A stretch of 64,000 bases of DNA, from assembly GCA_041859045.1 (NCBI GenBank), contig JBHELB010000030.1:1-64000 (forward strand), written 5' to 3'. Position numbers and translations under genes: made by a program. Below the pieces are notes generated by a model. It was not told where the DNA came from and made no database searches. It saw nothing but the letters and a program-made list of their open reading frames with translations. Within the stretch, counting starts at the first letter, position 1. Every line of letters begins with the position of its first letter. Source of the DNA: JBHELB01 sp041859045 (GTDB lineage: Bacteria > Hydrogenedentota > Hydrogenedentia > Hydrogenedentales > SLHB01). This document shows, one piece after another, positions 16,530 through 25,731 of the stretch.

Positions 16530-17750
16530 CTACACCCGGTTGCTCATACTCAGGATGGGCAGCAAGATCGACATCACCAAGAACCCCACGAAACCGCCCA
16601 TGACCACGATCATCACGGGCTCCAAAAGGCTGACCACGGCGTCGACGGTCATTTCGACATCGTCGTCGTAGCTGTCCGCGGCTTTGAGCAGCATGTTCTC
16701 AAGCTGTCCGCTGCGCTGGCCCAATTCCGTCATATGAATCAGCATCGGCGGAAACACACCCGATTCCTTGAGTGGTGCGGCGAGATCGCGTCCCCGGCGC
16801 ACGCCGCTTTTCACTTCGTCGAGGGCCTCTTCGACCACGCGGTTTTGAAGGACCGAGCGAACCACGTCGAGGGCGTTCATCATGGTGAGCCCGCTGTCGA
16901 GCATGGTGCCCAGCGTGCGCGCGAAGCGGCCCGCGATCATCTTCGAGTACAGCGGCCCCATGAGCGGGAGCCAGAGTTTGAAGCGGTCCCAGCGGCGGCG
17001 GCCGTTCGCCGTCGCGACCCACGCCGACCATGCGGCGTAGAGCGCAACGCCGATGATCGCGAGCAGCCACCAATACACTTTGATGAATGCGGAGACGTTG
17101 ATGAGAATTTGCGTCATCATCGGAATCTTCATGTCCTGCATGGTGAACACGGTGACGATTTTGGGGACGACGATGGTCATCATGAGCGTCACCATGCCGA
17201 GACCCACCAAGGCCATGAAGATGGGGTACATGAGCATCGACAGCAGCCGGGCGCGCAGCTTGACCTGGCGCTCGAGGATGTCCGCTAGGCGGAACAGCAC
17301 GGCTTCGAGCGAACCGCTCGCTTCGCCCGCGCCCACCATGTTGACGTAGAGTTCGCTAAAAATGCGAGGGTGCGCCTTGAGCGCGTCGGCCAAGGTGCTG
17401 CCTTCGTTGACTTTGCCGCGCACGTCATAGATGGTGCGGCGCAGGCGACCGTTCGAAGTCTGATCGAGCATCGCGCCCAGGGCCTCGATTACCGGCATGC
17501 CTGCTTGCAGCAATACGGCGAGTTGGCGGGTCATCATCGCGATCTCGCGAAACTTGACCCGGCCGCGCGCCGACGGTTCGTCGTCGGTATTCTTCGAGCC
17601 CGTTCGCGCGAAGGTCTCGGCGACCTCCGTGGGGCTCAACCCCTGCTCGCGCAGTTTGCGGCGCGCCGAGGCGGCGGTGTCGGCGTCGATGACGCCCTTA
17701 ACCGTCTTGCCCGTCGTCTTCGCGATGGCTTGATATTCGAAAATAGCCAT
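16530..17750 (-). CDS. gspF: Type II secretion inner-membrane platform protein GspF
   Basis: 406 residues. Two repeated cytoplasmic GspF domains (about 65-190 and 270-390) separated by membrane helices near 170-195, 220-240 and 375-400; MFxxxVGAGEASGSLE is seen here as LYVNMVGAGEASGSLEAVL, a family hallmark. It is the platform through which GspE drives pseudopilus growth. An AGGAAAT site lies before the ATG; 132 bases separate it from gspE. Confidence 0.94.
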   Translation of the reverse strand: MAIFEYQAIAKTTGKTVKGVIDADTAASARRKLREQGLSPTEVAETFARTGSKNTDDEPSARGRVKFREIAMMTRQLAVLLQAGMPVIEALGAMLDQTSNGRLRRTIYDVRGKVNEGSTLADALKAHPRIFSELYVNMVGAGEASGSLEAVLFRLADILERQVKLRARLLSMLMYPIFMALVGLGMVTLMMTIVVPKIVTVFTMQDMKIPMMTQILINVSAFIKVYWWLLAIIGVALYAAWSAWVATANGRRRWDRFKLWLPLMGPLYSKMIAGRFARTLGTMLDSGLTMMNALDVVRSVLQNRVVEEALDEVKSGVRRGRDLAAPLKESGVFPPMLIHMTELGQRSGQLENMLLKAADSYDDDVEMTVDAVVSLLEPVMIVVMGGFVGFLVMSILLPILSMSNRV

Positions 17751-17882
17751 ACCGATTTCCTATCCCTGGGGGGGGGATGCCGCCGCGACAGCATGACGCG
17801 GGTTTCTTCGCAGGTAACGTGCAACATTCATGTTCGGCTCGTTTCCTCCGGGACTTCCGGATCGGTGGGGATGACGCGTTCG

Positions 17883-19619
17883 CTAAGAGGCGGCGTCTTC
17901 GACCACCTCGTCGCGGGTAACGCGCATGACTTCCTCAATCGTGGTCGCGCCCTGCAAGACTTTGCACGCCCCATCCTCTCGCAACGTGCGCATCCCCTCG
18001 CGCTTGGCTTCGCGCTTGATGATGTTCGAGTCCGCGCCCTTGAGCGTGAGGTCCTGAATGCGCGGGGTCATCGTGAGCAGTTCGAAAATGCCCGTGCGCC
18101 CATAGTACCCGCGTCCCTGGCACCGATCGCAGCCCTTGCCGCGCCAGGCGGTGCGGCCGTCCACCTCGGAAGCCGGCACGCCAAGCTCCAGGAAGGATTC
18201 GCGGTCGGGCGTGTACTCTTCCTTGCAGTACGGGCAGATCTCGCGCACGAGACGCTGGGCCATGATCGCAATGGTCGACGAACTTACCAAGAACGGCTCG
18301 ATACCCATGTTCACCAGACGCGTGATGGCGCCCGCGCTATCGTTCGTGTGCAGCGTGGCGAACACCAAGTGACCGGTCAGCGAGGCCTGCACGGCCATTT
18401 CCGCGGTCTCGTGATCGCGAATTTCGCCCACCAGAATGACGTCGGGGTCCTGGCGCAAGATGCTGCGCAGGCCCGCGGCGAACGTCAGACCGATTTTCGG
18501 GCGCACCTGAATCTGGCCGATGCCCTGCATTTGGTATTCGATGGGATCCTCGACCGTGATGATGTTTTTGTCGGGCGAATTTACGCGCTGGAGCGCGGCG
18601 TAGAGCGTGGTCGATTTGCCCGAGCCCGTCGGCCCCGTGACGAGGATGATGCCGTGCGAACTCATGATGAGCTTGTCCACGATCGTGTAATCGTGGCGGT
18701 CCATGCCGAGTTCTTCGAGGCCGAACAGGAACGTGCCCTTCTCCAAAATACGCATCACCACGCGCTCGCCGTGGGCGATTGGAATGACCGATACGCGAAC
18801 GTCGATTTCTTTGCCGCTCAGGCGGATTTTGATGCGGCCGTCCTGGGGCAGGCGGTGCTCGGCGATATTGAGGTTCGCCATAATCTTGATGCGCGAGGTC
18901 ACCGCCGCTTGCTGCGACTTCGGCATCGTGAATTTTTCATACAGCACGCCGTCGATGCGGTATCGCACGCGAACATCGCGCTCGAACGGCTCGATGTGGA
19001 TATCCGACGCGCGTTCCTTGACCGCGCCGCTAATCAAGAGGTTGATCAACTTGATGATGGGCGCTTCGTTGGCCAGATCGAGAAGATCGCGCTTGGAGTC
19101 GGAGGCATCGAGGGTTTGGATATTACCCTCTTCGTCCTCGGTTTCCGCCAGTACGATGTTGTCGATCATGTCGGCGGCATTCTCGCCCTGCCGATCGAAG
19201 TAGCCGTCGATGATCGCCTGAATCTCTTCGCGGCGGCACAACACCGGCGTGACCTCTCCTCCAAGCAGCAGGCGCAGGTCGTCGAGCGGCAAGAGGTTCA
19301 CGGGGTCGTTCACCGCGACGCGAAACACTCCATTCTCGGCTTGGTAGGGAGCCATGTAGTATTCGCGAATGAAACTGATGGGCGGACGCACCGTCAGGGC
19401 GGGCTCGATCTTGCTCTTCAGGTCGCGCTCGTAGGGCAGACCAAACTGCTCCGCAAGCGCGGTGAGGATGTGGTCTTCCTCGCAGTAGCCCATGTCCATA
19501 AGCACTTCGCCGATGCGTTTGGGGCGCAGGCGCTGCAACTCCAGCGCTTCGTCGACCTGTTCCTGATGCGCCGAGCCCAGGCGGACCAGGATCTCACCCA
19601 GGCGTTCCCTTTGTCTCAT
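17883..19619 (-). CDS. gspE: Type II secretion ATPase GspE
   Basis: 578 residues. N1E-type domain (1-150), then the secretion ATPase core: Walker A GPTGSGKSTTLYAAL, Asp box TVEDPIEYQM, Walker B DPDVILVGEIRD, His box TLHTNDSAGAI. A tetracysteine zinc module (CPYCKEEY and CDRCQGRGYYGRTG) near 465-520 is typical of GspE. It powers pseudopilus extension from the cytoplasm. The ATG-stop overlap with gspD (ATGA) shows coupling. Confidence 0.96.
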   Translation of the reverse strand: MRQRERLGEILVRLGSAHQEQVDEALELQRLRPKRIGEVLMDMGYCEEDHILTALAEQFGLPYERDLKSKIEPALTVRPPISFIREYYMAPYQAENGVFRVAVNDPVNLLPLDDLRLLLGGEVTPVLCRREEIQAIIDGYFDRQGENAADMIDNIVLAETEDEEGNIQTLDASDSKRDLLDLANEAPIIKLINLLISGAVKERASDIHIEPFERDVRVRYRIDGVLYEKFTMPKSQQAAVTSRIKIMANLNIAEHRLPQDGRIKIRLSGKEIDVRVSVIPIAHGERVVMRILEKGTFLFGLEELGMDRHDYTIVDKLIMSSHGIILVTGPTGSGKSTTLYAALQRVNSPDKNIITVEDPIEYQMQGIGQIQVRPKIGLTFAAGLRSILRQDPDVILVGEIRDHETAEMAVQASLTGHLVFATLHTNDSAGAITRLVNMGIEPFLVSSSTIAIMAQRLVREICPYCKEEYTPDRESFLELGVPASEVDGRTAWRGKGCDRCQGRGYYGRTGIFELLTMTPRIQDLTLKGADSNIIKREAKREGMRTLREDGACKVLQGATTIEEVMRVTRDEVVEDAAS

Positions 19620-22234
19620 TGCGCTGCAGGTCCCATATTGCCTTGCGAGAAGCCCGTTGCGCCACTCACGCGGCCGCCGTTGCCCTCTGCCGGGGCGTCA
19701 GACGCCGGGGCCGGCGCGCCGTCGGTGGCCGGAGCGCCCAACATGGCCTCGCTCGCGGCCGGACTCGGCCGGTAATTCTTCCACGCGTCGACCTTCTTGC
19801 CGATCCGCTTGATGAATCCCTTCTCGAACAAAATGTCCGCGGCGGCCGTGTTGAAGTCCTCCAGGCGATGCTCGGTCAGGCGCTCAAGGTCAACGTTCTC
19901 GCGCACGATATTCGGCGTCACGAGCACGGCGAGATTGCGCTTGCCGCGATTGGACGATTTCGTCTTGAGCAGCCACCCCACCACGGGAATGTCGCCCAGC
20001 ACCGGCGGGTGACTCGTGGAACGATCGACATTTTCGCTCACCAAACCGGCGATGACGCCCGTCGAACCGTTTTGAATTACGACTTTGTCTTTGACCGCCG
20101 ATTTCGACACCGTGGGGCCGACGACGTTGACGTCCGCGCCCACGTCGCTGGCGACGGTCTGGGAGACTTCCACCGACAACTCGAGCATCACGTTGTCGCC
20201 TTCGCTGATCTGCGGCGTAACGTCGAGCTTGATACCCACGTCTTCGCGCTGCACGCTGCTGAATACGCTTGAATTGACCGTCGTCTGATCGAGCGATCGC
20301 GAGGAACCCGTGATGAACGGGACTTCCTGGCCAACAACGAAGTTGGCCTTTTCGTTATCCAAAGTGGTCAGGCTGGGACGAGACAGAATATCGAGATACG
20401 TGATCGACTCCAGGCACTTGAGCAGCAGCGGGATATTGGGAATGGTCTGCGCGCTCACGGTGCCGTCCGCTCCCGGAATGTTCACCGTGGTCGTACCCTT
20501 GATAATGCCCATCGTCGCCCCCGCGCCCGCCGCACCGGCCACCGCGCCCTTGGAGAGGAGGTTGGCAAGGTTCACGACGTTATTCAGCGCAAACCCATCG
20601 TTGCCGGTCAACGCTGTGGTTTCAATGGCGAGCGAGAACTTGTCGCTTAACACGACGTCCATGATGATCGCTTCGACGTGGACCTGCCGCGACGGCACAT
20701 CAAGGCGCGAAATGAGATCCTTGAGCACTTTGAAGTCCTGCGGCGACGCCAGCACGATCAGGGCGTTGGTCTGCTCGTACTTAGTGATCACGACCTTCTT
20801 TTCGAACGGCTGCACTTCATCCAGTTGCTGGTTGCTGCCCGCCTGCGAGCCGCCGGGCACGTTCCCGCCGCCGGAAGAGGTCTTACGCGGCGACGCGGTG
20901 CCGATGATGCCGTTGAGCGCCTCGACGACCTTTTCCGCCGGGGCGTTCTGCAGTTCGATGATGTTCATGTTGTTGGCTTCGTATGGAAGCTCTTTGTCCA
21001 GCATGTCGATGAGTTCGCGCACACGCTCCATCATGCCGTCGGAGGCCTGGACGATCAGCGCGTTCATGCGCTCATCGGGCACGATACGCAGCACCTCTTG
21101 CCGATTACCAACCACGATGGACTGCGCTTGAGTCATGCCGGGTCGCGGCGGACGCGCGGTATTCGAGGTCACCGGCCGAACCGTTTGGCCGGGGATCGAG
21201 GATCGGGGTTGTTGCGCCGAACCGTCGGCCTGAAGTACGTCCAGAATCTGCTGCGCCAAGGTCTCGGCGCGCGTGTACTCGAGCCGGAAGATCTCCATCT
21301 TCGTGTCGAACCCCGGAATGTCGATTTCTTCGAGCAGACGCAACATGTTCCGGATGCCGTCCGCGTTGTCGGTGATGATGAGCATGTTGGTCTTGGCGTA
21401 GACCCGCAAGTTGGCGTTCTTGCTGCCGACGGACTTGAGCAGGTCGGACAACTCGGAGGCGTCGGCATGTTGCACCGGCACAATGTGCGTGCGTAACGTG
21501 TCAAACTCCCGCAGCGAGGCCGTGCCATCCAGCACGAGCGGGATCTTCTCGCTGCTGTCCTGGGTCGGCACGACCTTCACCAGATTGCCGTCCAACGTCG
21601 GCGTCATCGAGAATCCGCGCGAAGCGAGAATCGACTCGAGCACCTGATACGCCATATCCGCCGGGATCTTCTCGTGCGCGATGATGGTCGCCTTTTGTTG
21701 CGCCAGCCCCGGATCGACGTCGAAATTCTTGCCCGTCATTGCGCCGATGGACTTGATAATGTCCAACAGGCTGGTGTCTTCGTAGTTCACTTCGAAATCT
21801 TGGTTCTGCGACTTGCCTTCCGAAGGCCGAAACTTCGTGGTTTCGACCCCATTGCTTGCCGCAGGAGTTGCGGGAGGCGCTGGCGGGGGGCTCGGAAATG
21901 CGCGAGGCGACGGCGGGCGCACGGGGTTTGGCGGCGTGACGCGCGTGTTGGAACCCGGCTGCGGAATGGGCGGCGGTGGCGTGGGCGCCGGTTCTTGAAC
22001 CACCTCCGGCTCCTGTCCCGGTTCCTGTGCTTGGACCTCGCCTGTGGCGGGCGCCATTCCAGGATCGTGCGGCGATTGCGCAGGCGGCGCGTCTTCGACC
22101 TGGACCGGCTCTTCGTCCTGTGCGAAGACCCCTCCCGAGATCAAGCACGCCAGCACAAAGGCGGCACTCAGGATGCACGCGAGGCCTGCGGCGCGTCGGC
22201 CGCGAGCGGTGATCCAACGGGTGTAAGCGTCCAT
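19616..22234 (-). CDS. gspD: Type II secretion outer-membrane secretin GspD
   Basis: 872 residues, larger than typical (about 650-750). Signal peptide (1-38, ending GGVFAQ). A proline-rich linker follows (50-125, with PTPPPPIPQP), then N0-N3 domains (FEVNYEDTSLLDIIKSIG; LRTHIVPVQHADASELSDLL; IFRLEYTRAETLAQQILDVL; MNIIELQNAPAEKVVEALN) and the secretin barrel (YLDILSRPSLTTLDNEKANFVVGQEVPF; GLVSENVDRSTSHPPVLGDIPVVGWLL). The multimer is the exit pore. The C-terminal 80 residues may hold a pilotin-binding tail; no pilotin is seen nearby. The linker accounts for the extra size. Confidence 0.95.
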   Translation of the reverse strand: MDAYTRWITARGRRAAGLACILSAAFVLACLISGGVFAQDEEPVQVEDAPPAQSPHDPGMAPATGEVQAQEPGQEPEVVQEPAPTPPPPIPQPGSNTRVTPPNPVRPPSPRAFPSPPPAPPATPAASNGVETTKFRPSEGKSQNQDFEVNYEDTSLLDIIKSIGAMTGKNFDVDPGLAQQKATIIAHEKIPADMAYQVLESILASRGFSMTPTLDGNLVKVVPTQDSSEKIPLVLDGTASLREFDTLRTHIVPVQHADASELSDLLKSVGSKNANLRVYAKTNMLIITDNADGIRNMLRLLEEIDIPGFDTKMEIFRLEYTRAETLAQQILDVLQADGSAQQPRSSIPGQTVRPVTSNTARPPRPGMTQAQSIVVGNRQEVLRIVPDERMNALIVQASDGMMERVRELIDMLDKELPYEANNMNIIELQNAPAEKVVEALNGIIGTASPRKTSSGGGNVPGGSQAGSNQQLDEVQPFEKKVVITKYEQTNALIVLASPQDFKVLKDLISRLDVPSRQVHVEAIIMDVVLSDKFSLAIETTALTGNDGFALNNVVNLANLLSKGAVAGAAGAGATMGIIKGTTTVNIPGADGTVSAQTIPNIPLLLKCLESITYLDILSRPSLTTLDNEKANFVVGQEVPFITGSSRSLDQTTVNSSVFSSVQREDVGIKLDVTPQISEGDNVMLELSVEVSQTVASDVGADVNVVGPTVSKSAVKDKVVIQNGSTGVIAGLVSENVDRSTSHPPVLGDIPVVGWLLKTKSSNRGKRNLAVLVTPNIVRENVDLERLTEHRLEDFNTAAADILFEKGFIKRIGKKVDAWKNYRPSPAASEAMLGAPATDGAPAPASDAPAEGNGGRVSGATGFSQGNMGPAAQ

Positions 22235-22244
22235 CTCGTTTTCT

Positions 22245-23156
22245 TCACTCCAATTTGAAGTTAATCATCTGTGGCTTGCCGTCTCGCAACACGCTCAGCC
22301 AGAACGAATTCGAATTTGAAAAGCGCTTGGCGATATCCGCCAGGCTCTGCTCATTCTCAATCTTGACGCCGTTCACGCTTTGCAGTACGTCATTGTCCTT
22401 GAGTCCGATTTTTTGGGCCAACGGAATGGTACTCAAATTCGCCGCCGTAACGCCCGACACCTTGCCGCTTGCGTCTTTATACAGTTGAGGATTCAGCTTC
22501 GACATCAGATCGCCGTAATCCTTCGTGAGCTGATCCATCACTTCCTGGCGCTTGAGCGTTACCTGGCCAGGGGCGGAACGAGTGGGCGCGATCGAAGCCG
22601 GCGTCACAGCCGGGCCGCCCATACCGGTGGCCGGCGCATCCAGGCTTAATTCTTCTTTGGTGTTGTTGGTTTTGTTCAACAAAATGACTTTTCGCGAGTG
22701 AATCTCCACCAACTCGACCTGATCCAATACCGGCTGGTGGAGGTAATAGGTCTTGACTCCGCGCACGGACGGCGACGAATTCTCGATCACCGCCGTGCCC
22801 AAGGGATCCGTCGGATGGGCTGCCGCCGTGCCCAGCAATCTCAGCGGCAGCGTAGTGGGCACTACCGGGGCCGCCGCGATCTCGACCGGCTGCTCCGTCT
22901 TTTCAGAAGCGCCCCCCTGACGTCCCGCGTCGCCAAACAGGCCACTCTTGATAATCGCGTCGTAAACGTCGCGGGAGGCCAAAGACACGGTCTTGACGCC
23001 CTCGGCCTCGGTTTCAAACACCGGCGCGACAAGCGGCGGTGGACCGGGCTTCGCGAGCAGCCGCTCAATAAACAAGTAAGCCGCTCCCGCCACCAGCACC
23101 AAGAGCAGGATATCCAGCACGCCGAAAAGTTGGCGTATGACGAGTCCTCGTAGCAT
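22245..23156 (-). CDS. gspC: Type II secretion protein GspC
   Basis: 303 residues. N-terminal membrane helix (about 13-32, VLDILLLVLVAGAAYLFIE), homology region (75-160: LFGDAG, LPLRLLGTAA, GVKTYYLHQPVLDQVELVEI), and a C-terminal PDZ domain (225-300: IGLKDNDVLQSVNGVKIENEQSLADI). It links the platform to the secretin and helps select substrates. It is the first gene of the operon, 10 bases before gspD. The ATG has only a weak CAGG site upstream; a promoter lies about 140 bases before it. Confidence 0.9.
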   Translation of the reverse strand: MLRGLVIRQLFGVLDILLLVLVAGAAYLFIERLLAKPGPPPLVAPVFETEAEGVKTVSLASRDVYDAIIKSGLFGDAGRQGGASEKTEQPVEIAAAPVVPTTLPLRLLGTAAAHPTDPLGTAVIENSSPSVRGVKTYYLHQPVLDQVELVEIHSRKVILLNKTNNTKEELSLDAPATGMGGPAVTPASIAPTRSAPGQVTLKRQEVMDQLTKDYGDLMSKLNPQLYKDASGKVSGVTAANLSTIPLAQKIGLKDNDVLQSVNGVKIENEQSLADIAKRFSNSNSFWLSVLRDGKPQMINFKLE

Positions 23157-23294
23157 TCAGTACCTGTCTTGTCCGCCCCCTGCTATGCGTTTCCACGCAA
23201 GCCCATCCATGCGCAAAACGCTCCAAGAAGAGATTCGGTTGACGAACTCCCTGCCCCAGCGGAAAGGCCCGTGGACGCAAGCCTCCTTTTATTC

Positions 23295-23323
23295 TTGACG
23301 CAGTGTAACTAAGAGGGTAGAAC
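23295..23323 (+). promoter_or_regulatory. Sigma-70 promoter for the FMN reductase
   Basis: TTGACG (23295-23300), 17-base spacer, TAGAAC (23318-23323). It overlaps the opposite promoter almost completely, so the two should compete. The -10 is weak. Confidence 0.4.
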
Positions 23324-23330
23324 TTTGCAA
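23302..23330 (-). promoter_or_regulatory. Sigma-70 promoter for the gsp operon
   Basis: Minus strand TTGCAA (23330-23325), 17-base spacer, TACACT (23307-23302). Start near 23295; leader about 140 bases to gspC. Confidence 0.55.
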
Positions 23331-23476
23331 CGTGCCTGTATCATAGAGGTTAGCCCGGGGAGAGTCCGCTCGGAGGACGATCTTCCTCGGAAAAGGGGAA
23401 ATAACGGTCGAACCGGAGCCGTTCCCATGGTGGGTACATCGCCTGGCAAGCGGTTCCAGAAAGAGAGAATTTGACG

Positions 23477-24049
23477 ATGAGTAAGATTTTGGCGTTTGCG
23501 GGCAGTACTCGTAAAGGGTCATTCAACCGCATGCTTCTCGAAGTGGCGGTGGCGGGAGCCCGTGCCGCAGGGGCGGAGGTGACCGTAGCCGACCTCGCCA
23601 AGTACCCCATGCCGTTGTTCAACCAGGATGACGAGGCCCAGACGGGGCTGCCGGAGGGGGCGAAAGAGTTCCGTGCATTACTCGGACAGCACGACGGACT
23701 GCTCATTGCCGCGCCGGAATACAACAGTTCCATCACCCCTCTGCTCAAGAACACTATCGATTGGGCTTCACGGCCCACTCCCGATGAGCCTACCCTGAAG
23801 TATTTCATGGGGAAGACCGCCGCGCTCATCAGCGCTTCGCCTGGCGCGTTGGGCGGGCTCCGAGGGCTCGTCCATCTCCGGGCGATTCTCGGAAATATCG
23901 GCGTGCTTGTTATGCCAGAACAGATTGCCATACCGAAGGCGAATGAGCTGTTCACCGACGACGGGCAGATGCGAGACTTGGCCCGCCATGCGGCCGTAGA
24001 GGCCCTGGGGGCAGCCCTTACGCGACTCACCGACCGCCTCAAAGCCTAG
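23477..24049 (+). CDS. NADPH-dependent FMN reductase family protein
   Basis: 190-residue flavodoxin-like protein. It has the phosphate-binding loop FAGSTRKGSFNRMLL at the start, PEYNSSITPLLKNTIDW in the middle (the GSxR...PEYN signature of the ArsH/ChrR/azoreductase-like family) and a GGLRGLVHLR segment. It would reduce FMN or small quinones and similar acceptors with NAD(P)H in the cytosol. Start ATG 23477; a TTG two codons upstream is also open. It stands alone, divergent from the gsp operon. Substrate not predictable. Confidence 0.87.
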   Translation: MSKILAFAGSTRKGSFNRMLLEVAVAGARAAGAEVTVADLAKYPMPLFNQDDEAQTGLPEGAKEFRALLGQHDGLLIAAPEYNSSITPLLKNTIDWASRPTPDEPTLKYFMGKTAALISASPGALGGLRGLVHLRAILGNIGVLVMPEQIAIPKANELFTDDGQMRDLARHAAVEALGAALTRLTDRLKA

Positions 24050-24144
24050 CAGGGTAACGCGTTGCGATTATCACGAGCAGATCGGCGTGTTCATGGCAAA
24101 TTTTCCGTATACCCCGCCGCTTTTGCTACGAAAAAGCAGAATAC

Positions 24145-24173
24145 TTGCGAGACTGATTGGCGGATGGTATAAT
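24145..24173 (+). promoter_or_regulatory. Strong sigma-70 promoter for the zinc-ribbon gene
   Basis: TTGCGA (24145-24150), 17-base spacer, TATAAT (24168-24173), a perfect -10. Start near 24180. Confidence 0.7.
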
Positions 24174-24180
24174 CCTTCCG

Positions 24181-24293
24181 GTTGCCCGTTGAAGAGGTTG
24201 CTCGGGAGAGCCTGCTGCGGAACGCAGAAGAGGGTGGAATTGAGATTCCTCCACCTGGGTTAATCCCGGACGCCTCACGTAAGGAGATAGCTT
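24181..24293 (+). promoter_or_regulatory. Structured 5' leader of the zinc-ribbon gene
   Basis: The roughly 114-base leader can form several hairpins: CTGC/GCAG around 24212-24228 and GGTGGAA (24233-24239) against TTCCTCCACC (24246-24255) with one bulged T. A clean AAGGAG ribosome site (24281-24286) follows. No known riboswitch was recognised. Confidence 0.3.
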
Positions 24294-24728
24294 ATGCTAT
24301 CACTCATCGAAGTCATGTGTCCGCATTGTGGCGCACGAGGACAAGTGGTGGTTCCGCCGCAGGGCGCTCTGTTGATTGGCCCCTGTCCGCATTGCGCCGA
24401 GATGATGCTGGTCTTCTGTGGCACGGCCCTGCCGTTGCGCAAGGAGATCATGGAGAGCCACAACCTGTCGGCCAAGCGCGATCATCTGATGGGGACCTTG
24501 CTCGAGTTTCTCGATGAGCGGATAGACCAAGTGTTGGCGGAAATGGAGCAGGATGCCGAGGCGACGCAGATCGCTCTGCCGGAACAAGAAGTGTCTGCCG
24601 TAGCGGAGCGGGCCCCAGAGGAGCCGGTGGACGCCGCCGGAATCAGCACGTCCGAGCTGGACCAGTTTGTGCGCACGGCGTTGCCGTTGATCGACAACAG
24701 ACATTACTTTCACGCGATTTTTGGGTAA
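24294..24728 (+). CDS. Small double-CxxC zinc-ribbon protein
   Basis: 144 residues, cytosolic. The N-terminal 40 residues carry two knuckles, CPHCG (C9, C12) and CPHC (C31, C34), spaced like a single treble-clef/zinc-ribbon. Residues 50-80 are a predicted helix (RDHLMGTLLEFLDERIDQVLAEMEQD). An acidic linker follows (85-115), then a short hydrophobic tail (LDQFVRTALPLIDNRHYFHAIFG). Function unknown; an adaptor or regulatory role is only inference. It has a strong promoter and ribosome site, so it is probably well expressed. Its 3' end converges with the FemAB-like genes after 13 bases. Confidence 0.75.
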   Translation: MLSLIEVMCPHCGARGQVVVPPQGALLIGPCPHCAEMMLVFCGTALPLRKEIMESHNLSAKRDHLMGTLLEFLDERIDQVLAEMEQDAEATQIALPEQEVSAVAERAPEEPVDAAGISTSELDQFVRTALPLIDNRHYFHAIFG

Positions 24729-24741
24729 GAAGGAAGAGAAT

Positions 24742-25731
24742 CTATCGTAGGGCATAGGGAGAGGCGAAGCGTTCGCGCGCGAACAACAGCCCGCGCTCCA
24801 ACGACGACCGATGCCCGATCCAAAGGTCGTATTCCGCAAAGACGCCGTGAAACTGCCGCTTGAACTGCGTGATTGCGGGGACGTTTGCGCCCCCGAAATC
24901 GAAACGAGGGGCATGTTGCGCGGCTTTTTGTATGGCCTCCCAGACGAGCAGCGACGGCGCGCCAAGCCTACGCCCCTCGGCGTCCGACCCCGCTAAGGAA
25001 TAATGCGCCGTCCGAGCATCGTACAACACCAACCCCGCCGCACACGGATGCCCCTCTCGTGTGAGGGCAAGATACGCGACGCCCACTCCCTGTGTTTGCA
25101 CCTCGGCGAGTAGCCTCGCGGTGGCGGCCGGTTCAAAGGGCACGTCGAGTCCTTGTCGCGCGAACGTGCCCCGGTACACCTCGTCGAACGCGCAGGGCTC
25201 CGGGGAGGAGGTGATTGTCACCCCGTTTCGCTCCGCGCGGCGAATGATGTTGCGCGCCTCGCAGGCCATCCCGCTCCAGAACCGCTCCGCGGGCGAGATG
25301 TCGTGGAGGAACGTGCCCTTGGTGTGCCGTCCCCAGCGCCCCGGCAAAATAGGCGGACGCTCTTCGGGAGTAAACGCGATCTCCACGCGGGAATGTCGTC
25401 GACGCGCCGCCTCAAGCAGTGCCGTTGTCACGCCCCAAGACGACTCGGCCTGTGGGGATTCCAGCGGCCCGGCGTACGGCGTCGCGTAGGCGCGGCGCGC
25501 GATGCTGAGCGGCCCGCAGCGGCGCACGGCAAGGGGTAAGCCGCCGCACAATGCGTTATCGGCGAACGCCCCGAGGACATACCACTCGCTTCGTGCGGCG
25601 CGACAGATCGCCGCGAGCCAGCGGGTGTCATGATAGACCGTGCCGAAGGGGCTTGCCGCGACCAGCGCGTTCCATGTCGCCCATTCGGTCGTGTCGAGGG
25701 GACGCACGGCAAGTTTTGGCGCGGCCGGCAT
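24742..25731 (-). CDS. FemAB/BioF2-like GNAT-fold protein (second of tandem pair)
   Basis: 329 residues. Tandem GNAT folds of the FemAB type: N-terminal block WNALVAASPFGTVYHDTRWLAAI, C-terminal block GVAYLALTREGHPCAAGLVLYDARTAHYSLAGSDAEGR and DFGGANVPAITQFKRQFHGVFAEY, the family's closing motif. Members transfer amino acids from tRNA to peptidoglycan precursors or acyl groups to other small acceptors; which applies here cannot be told. The ATG overlaps the upstream gene's TAA by one base (TAATG). A much longer open frame 5' of this start lies wholly inside the neighbour and is not used. Confidence 0.78.
   Translation of the reverse strand: MPAAPKLAVRPLDTTEWATWNALVAASPFGTVYHDTRWLAAICRAARSEWYVLGAFADNALCGGLPLAVRRCGPLSIARRAYATPYAGPLESPQAESSWGVTTALLEAARRRHSRVEIAFTPEERPPILPGRWGRHTKGTFLHDISPAERFWSGMACEARNIIRRAERNGVTITSSPEPCAFDEVYRGTFARQGLDVPFEPAATARLLAEVQTQGVGVAYLALTREGHPCAAGLVLYDARTAHYSLAGSDAEGRRLGAPSLLVWEAIQKAAQHAPRFDFGGANVPAITQFKRQFHGVFAEYDLWIGHRSSLERGLLFARERFASPYALR

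Larger units (their letters stand above)
23157..23476. other. Divergent intergenic region, gsp operon / FMN reductase
   Basis: 320 bases without a gene. It contains two interleaved opposite promoters (23295-23330) that serve the gsp operon to the left and the reductase to the right, so both leaders are about 140-150 bases long. No protein or RNA gene was recognised in the leaders. Confidence 0.6.

Noticed and set aside
17760..17780. Run of nine G residues between gspE and gspF
   Set aside because: A simple homopolymer in a non-coding gap; could be a phase-variable tract, but it changes no reading frame.
17370..19775. An 801-codon open frame on the plus strand opposite gspF/gspE/gspD
   Set aside because: It lies fully antisense to three clear T2SS genes; its translation is His/Arg/Asp-rich with no domain, as expected from GC-rich third positions of the real genes.
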